Part shown: positions 54,981-63,842 of the stretch, one piece after another | How positions within the stretch are numbered: the first letter of the stretch is position 1 | Layout: every line of letters begins with the position of its first letter | The notes under the pieces: generated by a model | Seen by the model: the letters and a program-made list of their open reading frames with translations, nothing else | What the model was told of the DNA's origin: nothing | Databases searched by the model: none | DNA from: an uncultured Flavobacteriales bacterium | GTDB lineage: Bacteria > Bacteroidota > Bacteroidia > Flavobacteriales > Schleiferiaceae | Direction of reading: 5' to 3' | Assembly: GCA_905478295.1 (NCBI GenBank) | Contig: CAJQHZ010000020.1 | Location: 62,001 to 126,000 of the forward strand | Length of the DNA stretch: 64,000 nt | Translations under genes and position numbers: made by a program

Positions 54981-55625
54981 TCACGTGTCAAAAATCAGTC
55001 CAAACTGAAGATACTGGCCTGTTCTGTCTCCTACAGTTTGCAATAGATAGCCCAATTGGAATTGAATATTAGGTGCGTATTTGTAACCCATTCCCGTATA
55101 GAACCGGTTTCTGTCAAAAGTTGTCCCGGAGGGTTGTAAAAACAGTTCGTTGTAGATGCCTAAATAAAATGTACCTGTCTCAATACGTTCGCTGTTTAAT
55201 GGGTGAAATAGCATTCCACGGTACCGGTAGCGCGTTTTGAAATCGGCTTCAATCCAGCGCTGCTCGTACCTGAATCTGTGCTCTAATTTTGTTTTTCCAA
55301 AGTAATTTAAAGCAATCAATTGTTGCCAAATGCGATGTTCCATAACCTCGGGACCTATACGAGCGGAATTATAGACATGGTTGGTAATATTCGCATATCC
55401 TCCAGTAACGACGGGACCATCACGGATTTTATAATTCAGACCGGTCCGCAGTAAAAGCTGCTCAAGCTCGTTTGGGAAGAGCCCATAATTACGGTGCTGA
55501 GCCTCCGTATGAATACTCCATGTATCGTTAATGGTGTTCGTTCCAAAATACATGAACCAGTTTCCCGGCCCTGATTGAGCATAGGTAAGGGTGCTAAAGA
55601 GCAAGCAAACAGTGAGCAATCGCAT
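54981..55625 (-). CDS. DUF2490 family outer-membrane protein
   Basis: The 214-residue protein has a signal peptide (MRLLTVCLLFSTLTYAQ) and then alternating aromatic and polar strands with MYFGTNTINDTWSIHTEAQHRNYG, LLLRTGLNYKI and ELFLQPSGTTFDRNRFYTGMGYKY, which match the DUF2490 family. The pattern and the C-terminal GQYLQFGLIFDT suggest a small beta-barrel in the outer membrane. Function is unknown. It probably forms an operon with the esterase gene downstream. Confidence 0.88.
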   Translation of the reverse strand: MRLLTVCLLFSTLTYAQSGPGNWFMYFGTNTINDTWSIHTEAQHRNYGLFPNELEQLLLRTGLNYKIRDGPVVTGGYANITNHVYNSARIGPEVMEHRIWQQLIALNYFGKTKLEHRFRYEQRWIEADFKTRYRYRGMLFHPLNSERIETGTFYLGIYNELFLQPSGTTFDRNRFYTGMGYKYAPNIQFQLGYLLQTVGDRTGQYLQFGLIFDT

Positions 55626-55671
55626 AATTCCGTAAGATTTTCGAAAATGTACTAAAAAGGGAAGGCATGTA

Positions 55672-56340
55672 CTATTTCAATGTAATTTTTTTTGAAAAGG
55701 TTCCTAGTACTTTCCCTTCTTCACGGAGCTTGCCAGGCTTGATTTCTTCGGCTCGTTCCACCGCATCCTTTGGAAAAATAAAGACGGCACCAAGCATAAC
55801 TTCCTCCATGGAAATCTGAAGCATATTTCGAGCATATTTTTGACGCAGCATACCGCCTGATGACCAATAGTTAGGATGCCCTTCTGCAGTTGCGCCCAAT
55901 AACATGTTTTGGATTGCCGCGCTTGTTGCCGCGATATGCTCCATATTACGAAGGTTACCTACAAAGGGCAGTGGCTCCATTTCTCGTTGTTCGGGTTGCG
56001 TTCCAAAAACATCGGGGAGCCATGTAGTAATGATAAGAAGTTCCGCAGCCCATAGCATATTTAGGATCTTGCCCGGAGGGGGATCTAGTGTTTCTAATTT
56101 TGTAGCTAGTGTATTACAAGTGGCGCCATCTGCAGTGTAGCAGCGAAATGGGAGCGAACTGGTTTGTACCCCTTCTTTATAGCGCTCTGCACTCTTGTAA
56201 TGGTAGGGTGCCTTAGCAGCAAGGTTTAACAATTGTTCACAAAGTCGTTCTTGCTCGTCTTGCGTTAGTGAAGGCGCCCATGGGCTACTTGCAAGTACTT
56301 TTGAAGTTTTACGCGAATGTATGGCTTCAGTGGTGATCAT
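55672..56340 (-). CDS. nitroreductase-family flavoprotein
   Basis: The 222-residue protein has the nitroreductase layout: IHSRKTSKVL at the start (FMN phosphate contact Arg), a LNLAAKAPYHYKSAERY region, a central helix with IAATSAAIQNMLLGATAEGHPNYWSSGG, and MLGAVFIFPKD near the end. It should bind FMN and reduce a quinone- or nitro-like substrate with NAD(P)H. Identity within the family is not clear. It follows the SGNH gene with no gap (start codon abuts stop), so the two are co-transcribed. Confidence 0.88.
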   Translation of the reverse strand: MITTEAIHSRKTSKVLASSPWAPSLTQDEQERLCEQLLNLAAKAPYHYKSAERYKEGVQTSSLPFRCYTADGATCNTLATKLETLDPPPGKILNMLWAAELLIITTWLPDVFGTQPEQREMEPLPFVGNLRNMEHIAATSAAIQNMLLGATAEGHPNYWSSGGMLRQKYARNMLQISMEEVMLGAVFIFPKDAVERAEEIKPGKLREEGKVLGTFSKKITLK

Positions 56341-57057
56341 CTAAGGCTCCATGATTGTCGTGAGAATATCGTAGTAACGCTCTGAAATGAATGAGGCTCC
56401 TTGTTGGTTATAGTGAACCATGTCTGCGAGGAAAGAGTCGTCAAATCCTGTGGCCATATCTACGGATACCACAGTTGAGTTGGGCGTGTTTAGATAGTTC
56501 ACTAAACTATCCATATCGTTCTGAAATCGTGTAAAGTAATTATCTAAAACAAGCATTGCCATGGCATTACCCGGTGCCATTTTTTCTATCACGACAGTGA
56601 TATTGGGGTTGTAGACTTGTAGTTTTTGTACGATATCTACGATGTTGTCAACAGCGTCGTCGTAGGGCAAGAAATCTAAAGCGTCGTTACCCCCGGGCGA
56701 ACTAAATAGCACAATATCAGGAGTGTCGACAGTGGCCATCCAATCATCTAGATCATCTAAAATTTGCCCTGATGTATATCCGCTGTGGCCTTCGTGATTT
56801 GGATCGAATTCTTCATTATCGACCAGATTATATGATTTAGGATCAATTTGAGAGCCAACAAAATCAATAGACCAACCGTTTACAAGAAGCTTTTTCCAAA
56901 GCTTGTAACGGTAACTATGGTAATTCGGTGGGTCACCCTGCACTCTTGATGCACCCAACGGTAGAATTTTTATCGCAGGTGACGCCGGTAGATTGTTTTT
57001 CTGACAAGCGGTTAAGAATACGAATGCCAGCGTAGCAATAGCCAATAGCTTTTTCAT
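56341..57057 (-). CDS. SGNH/GDSL-type lipoprotein hydrolase
   Basis: The 238-residue protein has a lipoprotein signal (lipobox LTAC, Cys18) and the SGNH blocks: KILPLGASRVQG (block I), LFSSPGGNDALDF (block III, GxND), and DMVHYNQQG (block V, Asp and His). Block I carries GAS in place of GDS: the catalytic Ser37 is retained but the preceding Asp is Ala. Family members are esterases acting on carbohydrate acetyl groups or lipids. It is surface- or periplasm-facing, likely attached to a membrane by lipid. It precedes the nitroreductase gene without a gap. Confidence 0.9.
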   Translation of the reverse strand: MKKLLAIATLAFVFLTACQKNNLPASPAIKILPLGASRVQGDPPNYHSYRYKLWKKLLVNGWSIDFVGSQIDPKSYNLVDNEEFDPNHEGHSGYTSGQILDDLDDWMATVDTPDIVLFSSPGGNDALDFLPYDDAVDNIVDIVQKLQVYNPNITVVIEKMAPGNAMAMLVLDNYFTRFQNDMDSLVNYLNTPNSTVVSVDMATGFDDSFLADMVHYNQQGASFISERYYDILTTIMEP

Positions 57058-57075
57058 TGGATTATTAGTTGAGTG

Positions 57076-57918
57076 TTATGGAAACTTCGGGAATTTCGAG
57101 AAATCGCGTGGTCGCTTTTCAAGGAAGGCGTTACGTCCTTCCACGGCTTCATCTGTGCCGTAGGCTAGTCGAGTGGCTTCACCGGCATAAACCTGCTGGC
57201 CAACGAGACCGTCGTCAATGAGGTTAAATCCGAACTTGAGCATTTTGATAGCCGTTGGGCTTTTGGTCATAATCTCTTGGGCCCATTCATAAGCTACTTG
57301 TTCTAGTTCTTCGTGCGGAACTACCTTATTGACCATGCCCATTTCAAAGGCTTCTTGTGCCGAATATTCTGCTCCTAAAAAGAAAATTTCACGTGCACGT
57401 TTTTGACCGACTTGACGTGCGAGGTAGGCAGAGCCAAAGCCGCCGTCAAAGCTGGCAACATCTGCATCCGTTTGTTTAAAAACAGCATGTTCTTTACTCG
57501 CTAGGGTCAAGTCACAAACTACATGGAGACTATGACCGCCACCAACAGCCCAGCCGGGTACTACGGCAATGACCACCTTATTCATGAAGCGAATCTGACG
57601 TTGTACATCAAGAATATTGAATCTGTTAATGCCATTTGCACCTTTGTAGCCCGTATTGGATCTCACGCGCTGATCTCCTCCAGAACAAAAGGCCCACCCA
57701 CCATCTTTAGCAGACGGCCCTTCGCCGGTAATGAGCACCACGCCTATCTCCTGACTCTCATGACAGATGACTAACGCTTCCCACAGTTCGTCGACGGTTT
57801 TCGGCGTGAAGGCGTTACGAACTTCTGGGCGATTGAACGCAATACGCGCTACGCCGTTGTGTTGTTTAAACGTAATTTCTTCGTACGCTTTGATGGTTTG
57901 CCATTCTAATTCTGCCAT
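57076..57918 (-). CDS. menB: 1,4-dihydroxy-2-naphthoyl-CoA synthase
   Basis: MenB closes the naphthoquinone ring during menaquinone synthesis. The 280-residue crotonase-fold protein has RIAFNRPEVRNAFTPKTVDEL, GGWAFCSGGDQRVRSNTGY, WAVGGGHSLHVVCDLT, the DADVASFDGGFGSAYLARQVGQKRAREIF block, and ends in GRNAFLEKRPRDFSKFP, all typical of MenB rather than other crotonases. Menaquinone is the likely acceptor for the SdhCAB encoded in this window. Other men genes are not adjacent. Confidence 0.96.
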   Translation of the reverse strand: MAELEWQTIKAYEEITFKQHNGVARIAFNRPEVRNAFTPKTVDELWEALVICHESQEIGVVLITGEGPSAKDGGWAFCSGGDQRVRSNTGYKGANGINRFNILDVQRQIRFMNKVVIAVVPGWAVGGGHSLHVVCDLTLASKEHAVFKQTDADVASFDGGFGSAYLARQVGQKRAREIFFLGAEYSAQEAFEMGMVNKVVPHEELEQVAYEWAQEIMTKSPTAIKMLKFGFNLIDDGLVGQQVYAGEATRLAYGTDEAVEGRNAFLEKRPRDFSKFPKFP

Positions 57919-57980
57919 GATTCTTTATTTAGGGTAATCCAATTCATGTAAAGGTATGTCCTTACTAACTATTCCTCATG

Positions 57981-58397
57981 TCAGTTGTTCAAGTCCATCT
58001 CTTCTCCGCAATTCTTACACCGGTAGACCGTTTTCGAATAAAACGGGTAGATCATGAATAGAAATGAGATGGCAAGGGTTAGCCACCCGAGGCTCGTTTT
58101 GAAACTTTTAAAACCACCATAAATTTCATTTGATCCGCAGGTCGCGCAAGTCAATGTTTCGTTTGATTGATTTAGAAAAGGTCTTAATTCCCATTCTTCG
58201 ATCAATTCTTTGGTCCTCGTTGCATCTTCTTCTTTGATTTTAAGTCTTATACCACCTACGGCTTGACCATAAACAGGCATGACGTTATTGATGTGCTCAT
58301 CAAAAATGAAACATTCGACACCCTCATTTTCGAGCCGTGTTTTTACCAAATGTGCAGAGACAGAGTCGTTGAAGGTTTGTGCCGTGACTAGTTTCAT
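57981..58397 (-). CDS. DUF2007-domain protein with zinc-ribbon and membrane helix
   Basis: The 138-residue protein starts with a DUF2007 domain (LVTAQTFNDSVSAHLVKTRLENEGVECFI, residues 1-70), a small fold linked to signal transduction but with no proven role. It continues with two CxxC pairs (CATCGS near 93 and CKNCGE near 128) separated by a membrane helix (LGWLTLAISFLFMIYPFY), so the pairs could bind zinc on one face of the membrane. A -7 motif lies 59 bases before the start. Confidence 0.85.
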   Translation of the reverse strand: MKLVTAQTFNDSVSAHLVKTRLENEGVECFIFDEHINNVMPVYGQAVGGIRLKIKEEDATRTKELIEEWELRPFLNQSNETLTCATCGSNEIYGGFKSFKTSLGWLTLAISFLFMIYPFYSKTVYRCKNCGEEMDLNN

Positions 58398-58456
58398 TGG
58401 TAGCGATTAAGGGAAGCAAACAAAGCCCGATGCATGGACTCCATTTAAAGATACTT

Positions 58457-58464
58457 CAAATGTA
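58457..58464 (-). promoter_or_regulatory. -7 promoter element of the DUF2007 gene
   Basis: On the minus strand this is TACATTTG, matching TAnnTTTG, and it ends 59 bases before the DUF2007 start codon. The -33 box was not located. Confidence 0.35.
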
Positions 58465-58494
58465 AATACTACGGGATGTATGAAGTTGGATGTT

Positions 58495-60048
58495 TTACTT
58501 GACCAACTCTACCTCTAACTCTTCCAAAGACTTTCCTTTTGTCTCAGGCAATAGTCGGACGATACATAGGAGCCCAATGAAGGCGAAAATGCCATAAATC
58601 ATAAACGTCGCCGCACTTCCAAGCGAGGAAAGTTCCCAAGGAAAAACGAATTGTACCAGCGCGGAGACTCCGGAATTTATGAAGCCGACAAACGAAATAG
58701 CAATTCCACGAATTTTAAGTGGAAACAATTCGGAAAAAAGAACCCACATTACGGGACCTAAGGAAACGGCAAAGCAAGCTACAAAACCGATGATACCTAC
58801 TAGAATAAGGGTAGGGTTCATTTGTATTGCGGCTTTAATCAATTCGCTCTCGTACATTTTCGCTTGTTCCATTCCTAGAACCTCTTGCAAAGCCGATTTA
58901 TAGGCAACATCATTAGTGAATTGCTCATCGATAAGGGGTGTCAGACTTTCCTGTACGACAACATCTAAAGAAGCGACCTGGTTGGCGCCTAAGGTATAGG
59001 TAGCTGAGCTGAATCCGTATGAAAGCAAAGCCATAAACAATACTATTCCAGAGACACCTGCAACGAGCAATGGCTTACGGCCTAATCGGTCTATGAGTGC
59101 CATGGCAATTATGGTAAAAAGGAGATTGGTAATACCTACGAGCACGGCTTGAATAAACGAGGCATTAGTGCCTATACCGGATTGCTCGAAGATCATGGGT
59201 GCATAAAAGAATACCGCATTTATACCCGTGATTTGCTGCAAGACCGATACGACGATGCCGATGGTTAGTACTAATCTCATAGCGGGCTTAAATAATTCGC
59301 TAAGAGGTGTTTTTTTGGCGCCTTTCACATCACTTAAAGCCTTTTGAATAGCCGTAATCTCTTCTGAAGTTTCCTCAATGGAAATGAACTTATGTAAAAC
59401 TGCAGTGGCTCTTGACTCATCGCCCTTACTCATAAGCCATCTTGGACTGTTTGGGACACTAAACAACGCTAAAAAGTAAACGATCGCAGGAAGCGCTTCA
59501 ATACCTAACATCCAGCGCCAGTTGTGTGCAACTAGCCCGTAGGTAGATACCCAGCTTGATGTTGAATCGGCCAACGATAAGATGTAATAATTTGAGAAGA
59601 ATGCGATGGTAATTCCAAGGACGATATTCAATTGATTAAACGAAACCAGTCGGCCGCGTTTGCTAGCAGGGGCTATTTCAGCTATATACATGGGTGCAAC
59701 AATCAAAGAGGCTCCAACACCCAATCCGCCCAGCATACGGAAGAGTAAGAAAGAGGTAAAGCCCGAGGCGAATGCAGACCCTATGGCGCTGACGGTGAAA
59801 ATTAACGCACAGAATTTCAGTACTAGTTTTCGGCCCAATTTATCGCTCAAGGGACCAGAGATCATCATTGCTAAAGCAGCAACAATGGTTAAAGAACTGA
59901 CAGACAAACCGAGCTGAAGGTCGGTCAGATTAAAATCTATTTGAATGAATTTATTGACTCCTGATATGACCGATGCATCGAATCCCATAAGAAAGCCGCC
60001 AAGTGCAACTGTTAGTGCTATACGTGTAGTGTATCCCGCTTGATTCAT
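58495..60048 (-). CDS. sugar porter (major facilitator superfamily)
   Basis: The 517-residue transporter has twelve membrane helices and family motifs: GPLSDKLGRKLVLKF, RMLGGLGVGASLIVAPMYIAEIAPASKRGRLVSFNQL, SPRWLMSKGDE, LQQITGINAVFFYAP, LIDRLGRKPLLVAG and LPETKGKSLEELE. It probably moves a hexose or pentose into the cell with protons. The loop between helices nine and ten (about 345-405) is longer than usual. The GH16 gene lies 14 bases upstream on the same strand, so it may import the sugars released by that enzyme. Confidence 0.93.
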   Translation of the reverse strand: MNQAGYTTRIALTVALGGFLMGFDASVISGVNKFIQIDFNLTDLQLGLSVSSLTIVAALAMMISGPLSDKLGRKLVLKFCALIFTVSAIGSAFASGFTSFLLFRMLGGLGVGASLIVAPMYIAEIAPASKRGRLVSFNQLNIVLGITIAFFSNYYILSLADSTSSWVSTYGLVAHNWRWMLGIEALPAIVYFLALFSVPNSPRWLMSKGDESRATAVLHKFISIEETSEEITAIQKALSDVKGAKKTPLSELFKPAMRLVLTIGIVVSVLQQITGINAVFFYAPMIFEQSGIGTNASFIQAVLVGITNLLFTIIAMALIDRLGRKPLLVAGVSGIVLFMALLSYGFSSATYTLGANQVASLDVVVQESLTPLIDEQFTNDVAYKSALQEVLGMEQAKMYESELIKAAIQMNPTLILVGIIGFVACFAVSLGPVMWVLFSELFPLKIRGIAISFVGFINSGVSALVQFVFPWELSSLGSAATFMIYGIFAFIGLLCIVRLLPETKGKSLEELEVELVK

Positions 60049-60061
60049 AACAATGTCCGTA

Positions 60062-60928
60062 TTAGTTTCGTTTTTCGTGCTTGACCCAATCGACCTCCAT
60101 AGTCCAGGGTGCGGTCATATCTGAATCAGTGATTTTAGCATAATTAAGTATGGCGAACATGGGCTCAGAATAGGTTGCGCCCATACCGATATTTCTATAA
60201 ATTTCATTGCCATCTAAACGATAGACGAGGTCATCGTCTTCCCATTCGACGCTATATTCATGGTACTCCGTTAGTGTCGTTTCTGTGTTTTTTCGTGCAC
60301 TCCACCAATCGCCTTTATCACATGAGTCTAAACTCACTATCGCACCGGAGGTGAATTCTGTAGCGGTATAATCGCCATGGTGTTCGAAAATGTCAATTTC
60401 ACCAGAGCCATATAAGGGCCAACATACGTTTTCATTTTCTTCTTGAACAGGACTTTCATTGTTCTGTGCACCTAGAATCCACCAGGCCGGAAATTGACTG
60501 GGTTCTCCGCTGGTGTGCAGTTTAAGTCGTGCGGTCCATTTTCCTTGAATAAATTCTTTGCGATTCTTCGAGCAGATTCGACCTGCAACGTAAACTGTTG
60601 GCGGATGAGGATTTCCGAATTTATCGTAGGTGTCACTGCTTATTGGGGTATCAAGCTTGACCACCCGGATTTTCAATGAACCGTTACTTACCTCTCTAGT
60701 GTTGTATAACCCGTCAGGAACATATGCGTGGGTTTCGTTATTCACCCAGATGCGCTGATCTTGCCAATTTTCGGCGTTAAAATGATCGAAATCATCAAAG
60801 AAATCGATGCTCCATACATTTTCATCCGTTTGATGACTGTTTTCTTGTTGCTGGGTACAACCGACTGTTGAAGCCAGGCACCCAATGAAAAGAAGGCGGG
60901 AGATAGTAGTGTAGGCAGTTCTAGGCAT
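60062..60928 (-). CDS. GH16-family glycoside hydrolase, lipoprotein
   Basis: The 288-residue protein has a lipoprotein-like signal (lipobox region STVGC, Cys24) and a GH16 jelly-roll domain with the catalytic motif GEIDIFE (Glu177, Asp179, Glu182). Flanking segments FDHFNAENW, GQWTARLKLH-like QGKWTARLK and FPAWWILGA also match. GH16 enzymes cut beta-1,3/1,4-glucans such as laminarin, or agar and carrageenan in marine bacteria; which one is used cannot be told here. The ATG at 60928 is preferred because an upstream start (60991) would put 21 residues before the signal peptide. Confidence 0.92.
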   Translation of the reverse strand: MPRTAYTTISRLLFIGCLASTVGCTQQQENSHQTDENVWSIDFFDDFDHFNAENWQDQRIWVNNETHAYVPDGLYNTREVSNGSLKIRVVKLDTPISSDTYDKFGNPHPPTVYVAGRICSKNRKEFIQGKWTARLKLHTSGEPSQFPAWWILGAQNNESPVQEENENVCWPLYGSGEIDIFEHHGDYTATEFTSGAIVSLDSCDKGDWWSARKNTETTLTEYHEYSVEWEDDDLVYRLDGNEIYRNIGMGATYSEPMFAILNYAKITDSDMTAPWTMEVDWVKHEKRN

Positions 60929-61018
60929 GCGTAAAGTGTGTTTAGACTTCTGCACAATATACCCACGAAAAAGAGAATATACCCTAGACAAATACAGGAC
61001 TAAGGGTCAGTGTGCCCT

Positions 61019-62719
61019 TTAATGCATTCGAATTCCAGTAGCCATCAGTTCGAGTGTAGTTTGTCCATTGAAGTCATTTTCTACGACGCTGGCTAAAACA
61101 TCACAAGGTTGCCCAGAGGCTAGTGCTGTTGCAAGATGACCTTCGCCAAAAGAAATCCCGTTGATTGAGCCGCTGCCGTTTAAAGGCTTGAGGTGCAGTT
61201 TCAGGTGCTTAGAATCGGCGCCTACCGCCCGTGTATTGCCTGCGTTAACAAGGTCTTTAAAAAGAAAAACTGGAGCTTCGTTTTCGGGTCCATGGGGGGC
61301 CAGTTGGCGAAGAATAGCGTAGAATCGGTCCGTTATGATATCGATGTTGGCTTCGGCGTCGTATAAGAAAATTCGCTGTTTCTTTTCCTCGGTTAAATGG
61401 GCTGTGACGTATGCCTCAAAAGCTTTTTTAAAGTGGGGCAATTGGGCTTCATCAAGGGTCATTCCAGCTGCATATTTATGCCCGCCGAATTGCAGTAAAT
61501 GGGATTCGCAAGCTTTCAGCGCATCGTAAACGTCAAAATCTAAAACGCTTCGAGCAGAACCGGCAAGGACTTCGCCGCTTTTAGTGAGGATGATGGTCGG
61601 GCGGTAATAGTGTTCGACCATTTTTGAGGCGACGATGCCTACCACGCCTTTGTGCCAATGCGGTGCATACAGGACCGTGGAATTTGGAAAAGACGCTGCA
61701 TCTAATAACGCTTTCGCTTCTTCGAAGATGTCCGCTTGGGTGGACCGGCGATCGGTATTGAAATCGTTGATGGCATTGGCCAATGTATCCTGGTCCTCTT
61801 TGTTCTTTGAGCGGAGTAATTCTACGGCTCGAAGACCACTTTCCATTCGGCCAGCGGCGTTAATTCGCGGGCCTATTGAAAAGCCTATATCACGAAAGGA
61901 AAGGGTTTCAGGGCGCTTATTTGCCGCTTCGAGCAGGCTCAAAAAGCCTGGACGGCACTGACTGGCTCGCAAACGCTCCAATCCGTAATGCGCTAAAATT
62001 CTATTTTCTCCTGTAACGTGAACGATGTCCGCGGCAATGGAAACGGCACAGAGGTCTAAGAGTGGGTAGAGGTAAGGTTCGTGCGGGAGTCCCCAGCGTT
62101 CACAAAGGGCTTGACAGAGTTTGAAACCTACGCCGCAAGCGGAGAGTTCTTTGTAGGGATACAGGCAATCGGGTCTTTTCGGATCTAGCACCGCGTATGC
62201 TTTCGGGAGGGTTTCTTCCGGGCGGTGGTGATCGCAGACAATCACGTCTATGCCCAAGCTTCGTGCATGTGCAATCTGGTCAAAAGCTTTAATACCACAA
62301 TCCAAAGCGATCAGAAGCGTGATGCCTAATTCAGCTGCTAGGTTGATTCCGTCGAAGGATAATCCATAGCCTTCTTTGTAACGATCGGGGATGTATGCTT
62401 CAATAGGAAATTTTCCTTCGAGAAAGTCGCACATTAAAGCCACTGAGGTGGTGCCGTCCACATCGTAATCGCCATAAATCATGACGTTTTCTTGTTTTAG
62501 ACGCGCCTGTTCAATGCGTTCCACGGCACGCTCCATGTCCATCATTCGATAGGGGTCGTGCAGGTGGTTGAGGTTGGGCCTGAAAAAGGATTTTGCAGCT
62601 TCAAAAGAGTCTACCCCTCGAGCTACGAGCAATGCTGCAAGCAAGGGGTCTTTTGTGACCGCTGCGGCGAGCATCTTAACCGCGCCAGGGTTGGGCTGTG
62701 GTTTTTGACGCCACACCAT
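61019..62719 (-). CDS. recJ: RecJ single-stranded-DNA exonuclease
   Basis: RecJ degrades 5' ends of single-stranded DNA in recombination and mismatch repair. The 566-residue protein has the DHH-type motifs: MIYGDYDVDGTTS (84-89), IALDCG, VCDHHRPEE, and the DHHA1 part with GPRINAAGRMESG and LLQFGGHKYAAGMTL. Length matches RecJ. The start overlaps the stop of the DAHP synthase/chorismate mutase gene by one base (TAATG). Confidence 0.96.
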   Translation of the reverse strand: MVWRQKPQPNPGAVKMLAAAVTKDPLLAALLVARGVDSFEAAKSFFRPNLNHLHDPYRMMDMERAVERIEQARLKQENVMIYGDYDVDGTTSVALMCDFLEGKFPIEAYIPDRYKEGYGLSFDGINLAAELGITLLIALDCGIKAFDQIAHARSLGIDVIVCDHHRPEETLPKAYAVLDPKRPDCLYPYKELSACGVGFKLCQALCERWGLPHEPYLYPLLDLCAVSIAADIVHVTGENRILAHYGLERLRASQCRPGFLSLLEAANKRPETLSFRDIGFSIGPRINAAGRMESGLRAVELLRSKNKEDQDTLANAINDFNTDRRSTQADIFEEAKALLDAASFPNSTVLYAPHWHKGVVGIVASKMVEHYYRPTIILTKSGEVLAGSARSVLDFDVYDALKACESHLLQFGGHKYAAGMTLDEAQLPHFKKAFEAYVTAHLTEEKKQRIFLYDAEANIDIITDRFYAILRQLAPHGPENEAPVFLFKDLVNAGNTRAVGADSKHLKLHLKPLNGSGSINGISFGEGHLATALASGQPCDVLASVVENDFNGQTTLELMATGIRMH

Positions 62720-63804
62720 TACTTTGTCTTTTTGATCAACGAGGTTTGTAGCTCAACGCTGTATTTGTGAATGGTTGAGAACAACTCTTTTAAGAAGGCA
62801 TCGGAGAGCCCAGCTTCGCTTCCGTCACTGTGTTCTTCAACGAGTTTCATCCAACGTTTCATGTGGAAAATGCTCATCCCTTCACGTTCTTTAATGTTAG
62901 CGATATCTTCAACGATGTGCATGCGTTTTCGAAGTACATCGACGATTTGTGCATCTAATTGGTCCAATTCTGAGCGCAACTGCGCCAATTCTTCATTGGT
63001 GAGAATAGGGACATCGCTGTGAAATTTTAACTTTTTCATGAGTTGCCCCACTGCTTCTGGACTGATCTGTTGACGGGCGTCGCTCAAGGCATCGTCTGGG
63101 CTAACATGACTTTCAATCATCAGACCGTCCATGCCTAAATCCATGGCTACCTGGCTTACCTCGCTTACAAGACCGCGGTCGCCGGCAATGTGGCTCGGGT
63201 CGCAGATGATTTTAATTTCGGGTAACAGTGCGCGTAAATCGAAACTGTGCTGCCAATCGGGCGCATTTCTATACATGCTTTTCGACGATGAAAAGAATCC
63301 TCTATGTACCGCAGCGACATGGCTAATTCCTAAATTCCGGAAACGCTCTATTGCCCCTGCCCATAATCCGATTTCAGCATGAATAGGGTTTTTTACAAGC
63401 ACGGGAATGTTTACGCCGCGCAGCGCTTCTGCAATTTCTTGAACATAAAATGGATTCACAGTCGTACGCGCACCAATCCAGAGCACATCCACTCCCGCTT
63501 TTAAGGCGATTTCAACGTGTTGTGCATTTGCGACTTCAGTGGTAACAGGTGTATTGATGGCACGACCGGCATCGATCAACCACTGCATCGCTTCGGCACC
63601 AACGCCTTCAAAGCTTCCAGGTTTAGTTCTGGGTTTCCAGACCCCACCGCGCAATAAACTTATCGGCGTATGCGCTTTTAACTGCCTAGCAGTGACCAGC
63701 ACCTGTTCCGGCGTTTCTACAGAACACGGTCCAGAAATGAGTAAAGGCGAATGGGTGGGTTGATCCATCCAATTCGTAATAGATTGTATGCTGGCTTTTG
63801 TCAT
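62719..63804 (-). CDS. bifunctional DAHP synthase/chorismate mutase
   Basis: The 361-residue protein joins two shikimate-pathway activities. Residues 1-260 are a type I beta DAHP synthase, with LLISGPCSVETPEQ, RGGVWKPRTKPGSF, GVDVLWIGARTTVNPF, IPVLVKNP and ICDPSHIAGDR, making DAHP from PEP and erythrose-4-phosphate. The C-terminal ~95 residues are an AroQ-type chorismate mutase (ELDQLDAQIVDVLRKRMHIVEDIANIK). The mutase domain probably also feeds back on the synthase. It lies 38 bases after the rsmI stop on the same strand and overlaps recJ. Confidence 0.95.
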   Translation of the reverse strand: MTKASIQSITNWMDQPTHSPLLISGPCSVETPEQVLVTARQLKAHTPISLLRGGVWKPRTKPGSFEGVGAEAMQWLIDAGRAINTPVTTEVANAQHVEIALKAGVDVLWIGARTTVNPFYVQEIAEALRGVNIPVLVKNPIHAEIGLWAGAIERFRNLGISHVAAVHRGFFSSSKSMYRNAPDWQHSFDLRALLPEIKIICDPSHIAGDRGLVSEVSQVAMDLGMDGLMIESHVSPDDALSDARQQISPEAVGQLMKKLKFHSDVPILTNEELAQLRSELDQLDAQIVDVLRKRMHIVEDIANIKEREGMSIFHMKRWMKLVEEHSDGSEAGLSDAFLKELFSTIHKYSVELQTSLIKKTK

Positions 63805-63842
63805 ATTTGTATAACGCTAAACAGCGGTAGTTGTTGCAGAAA

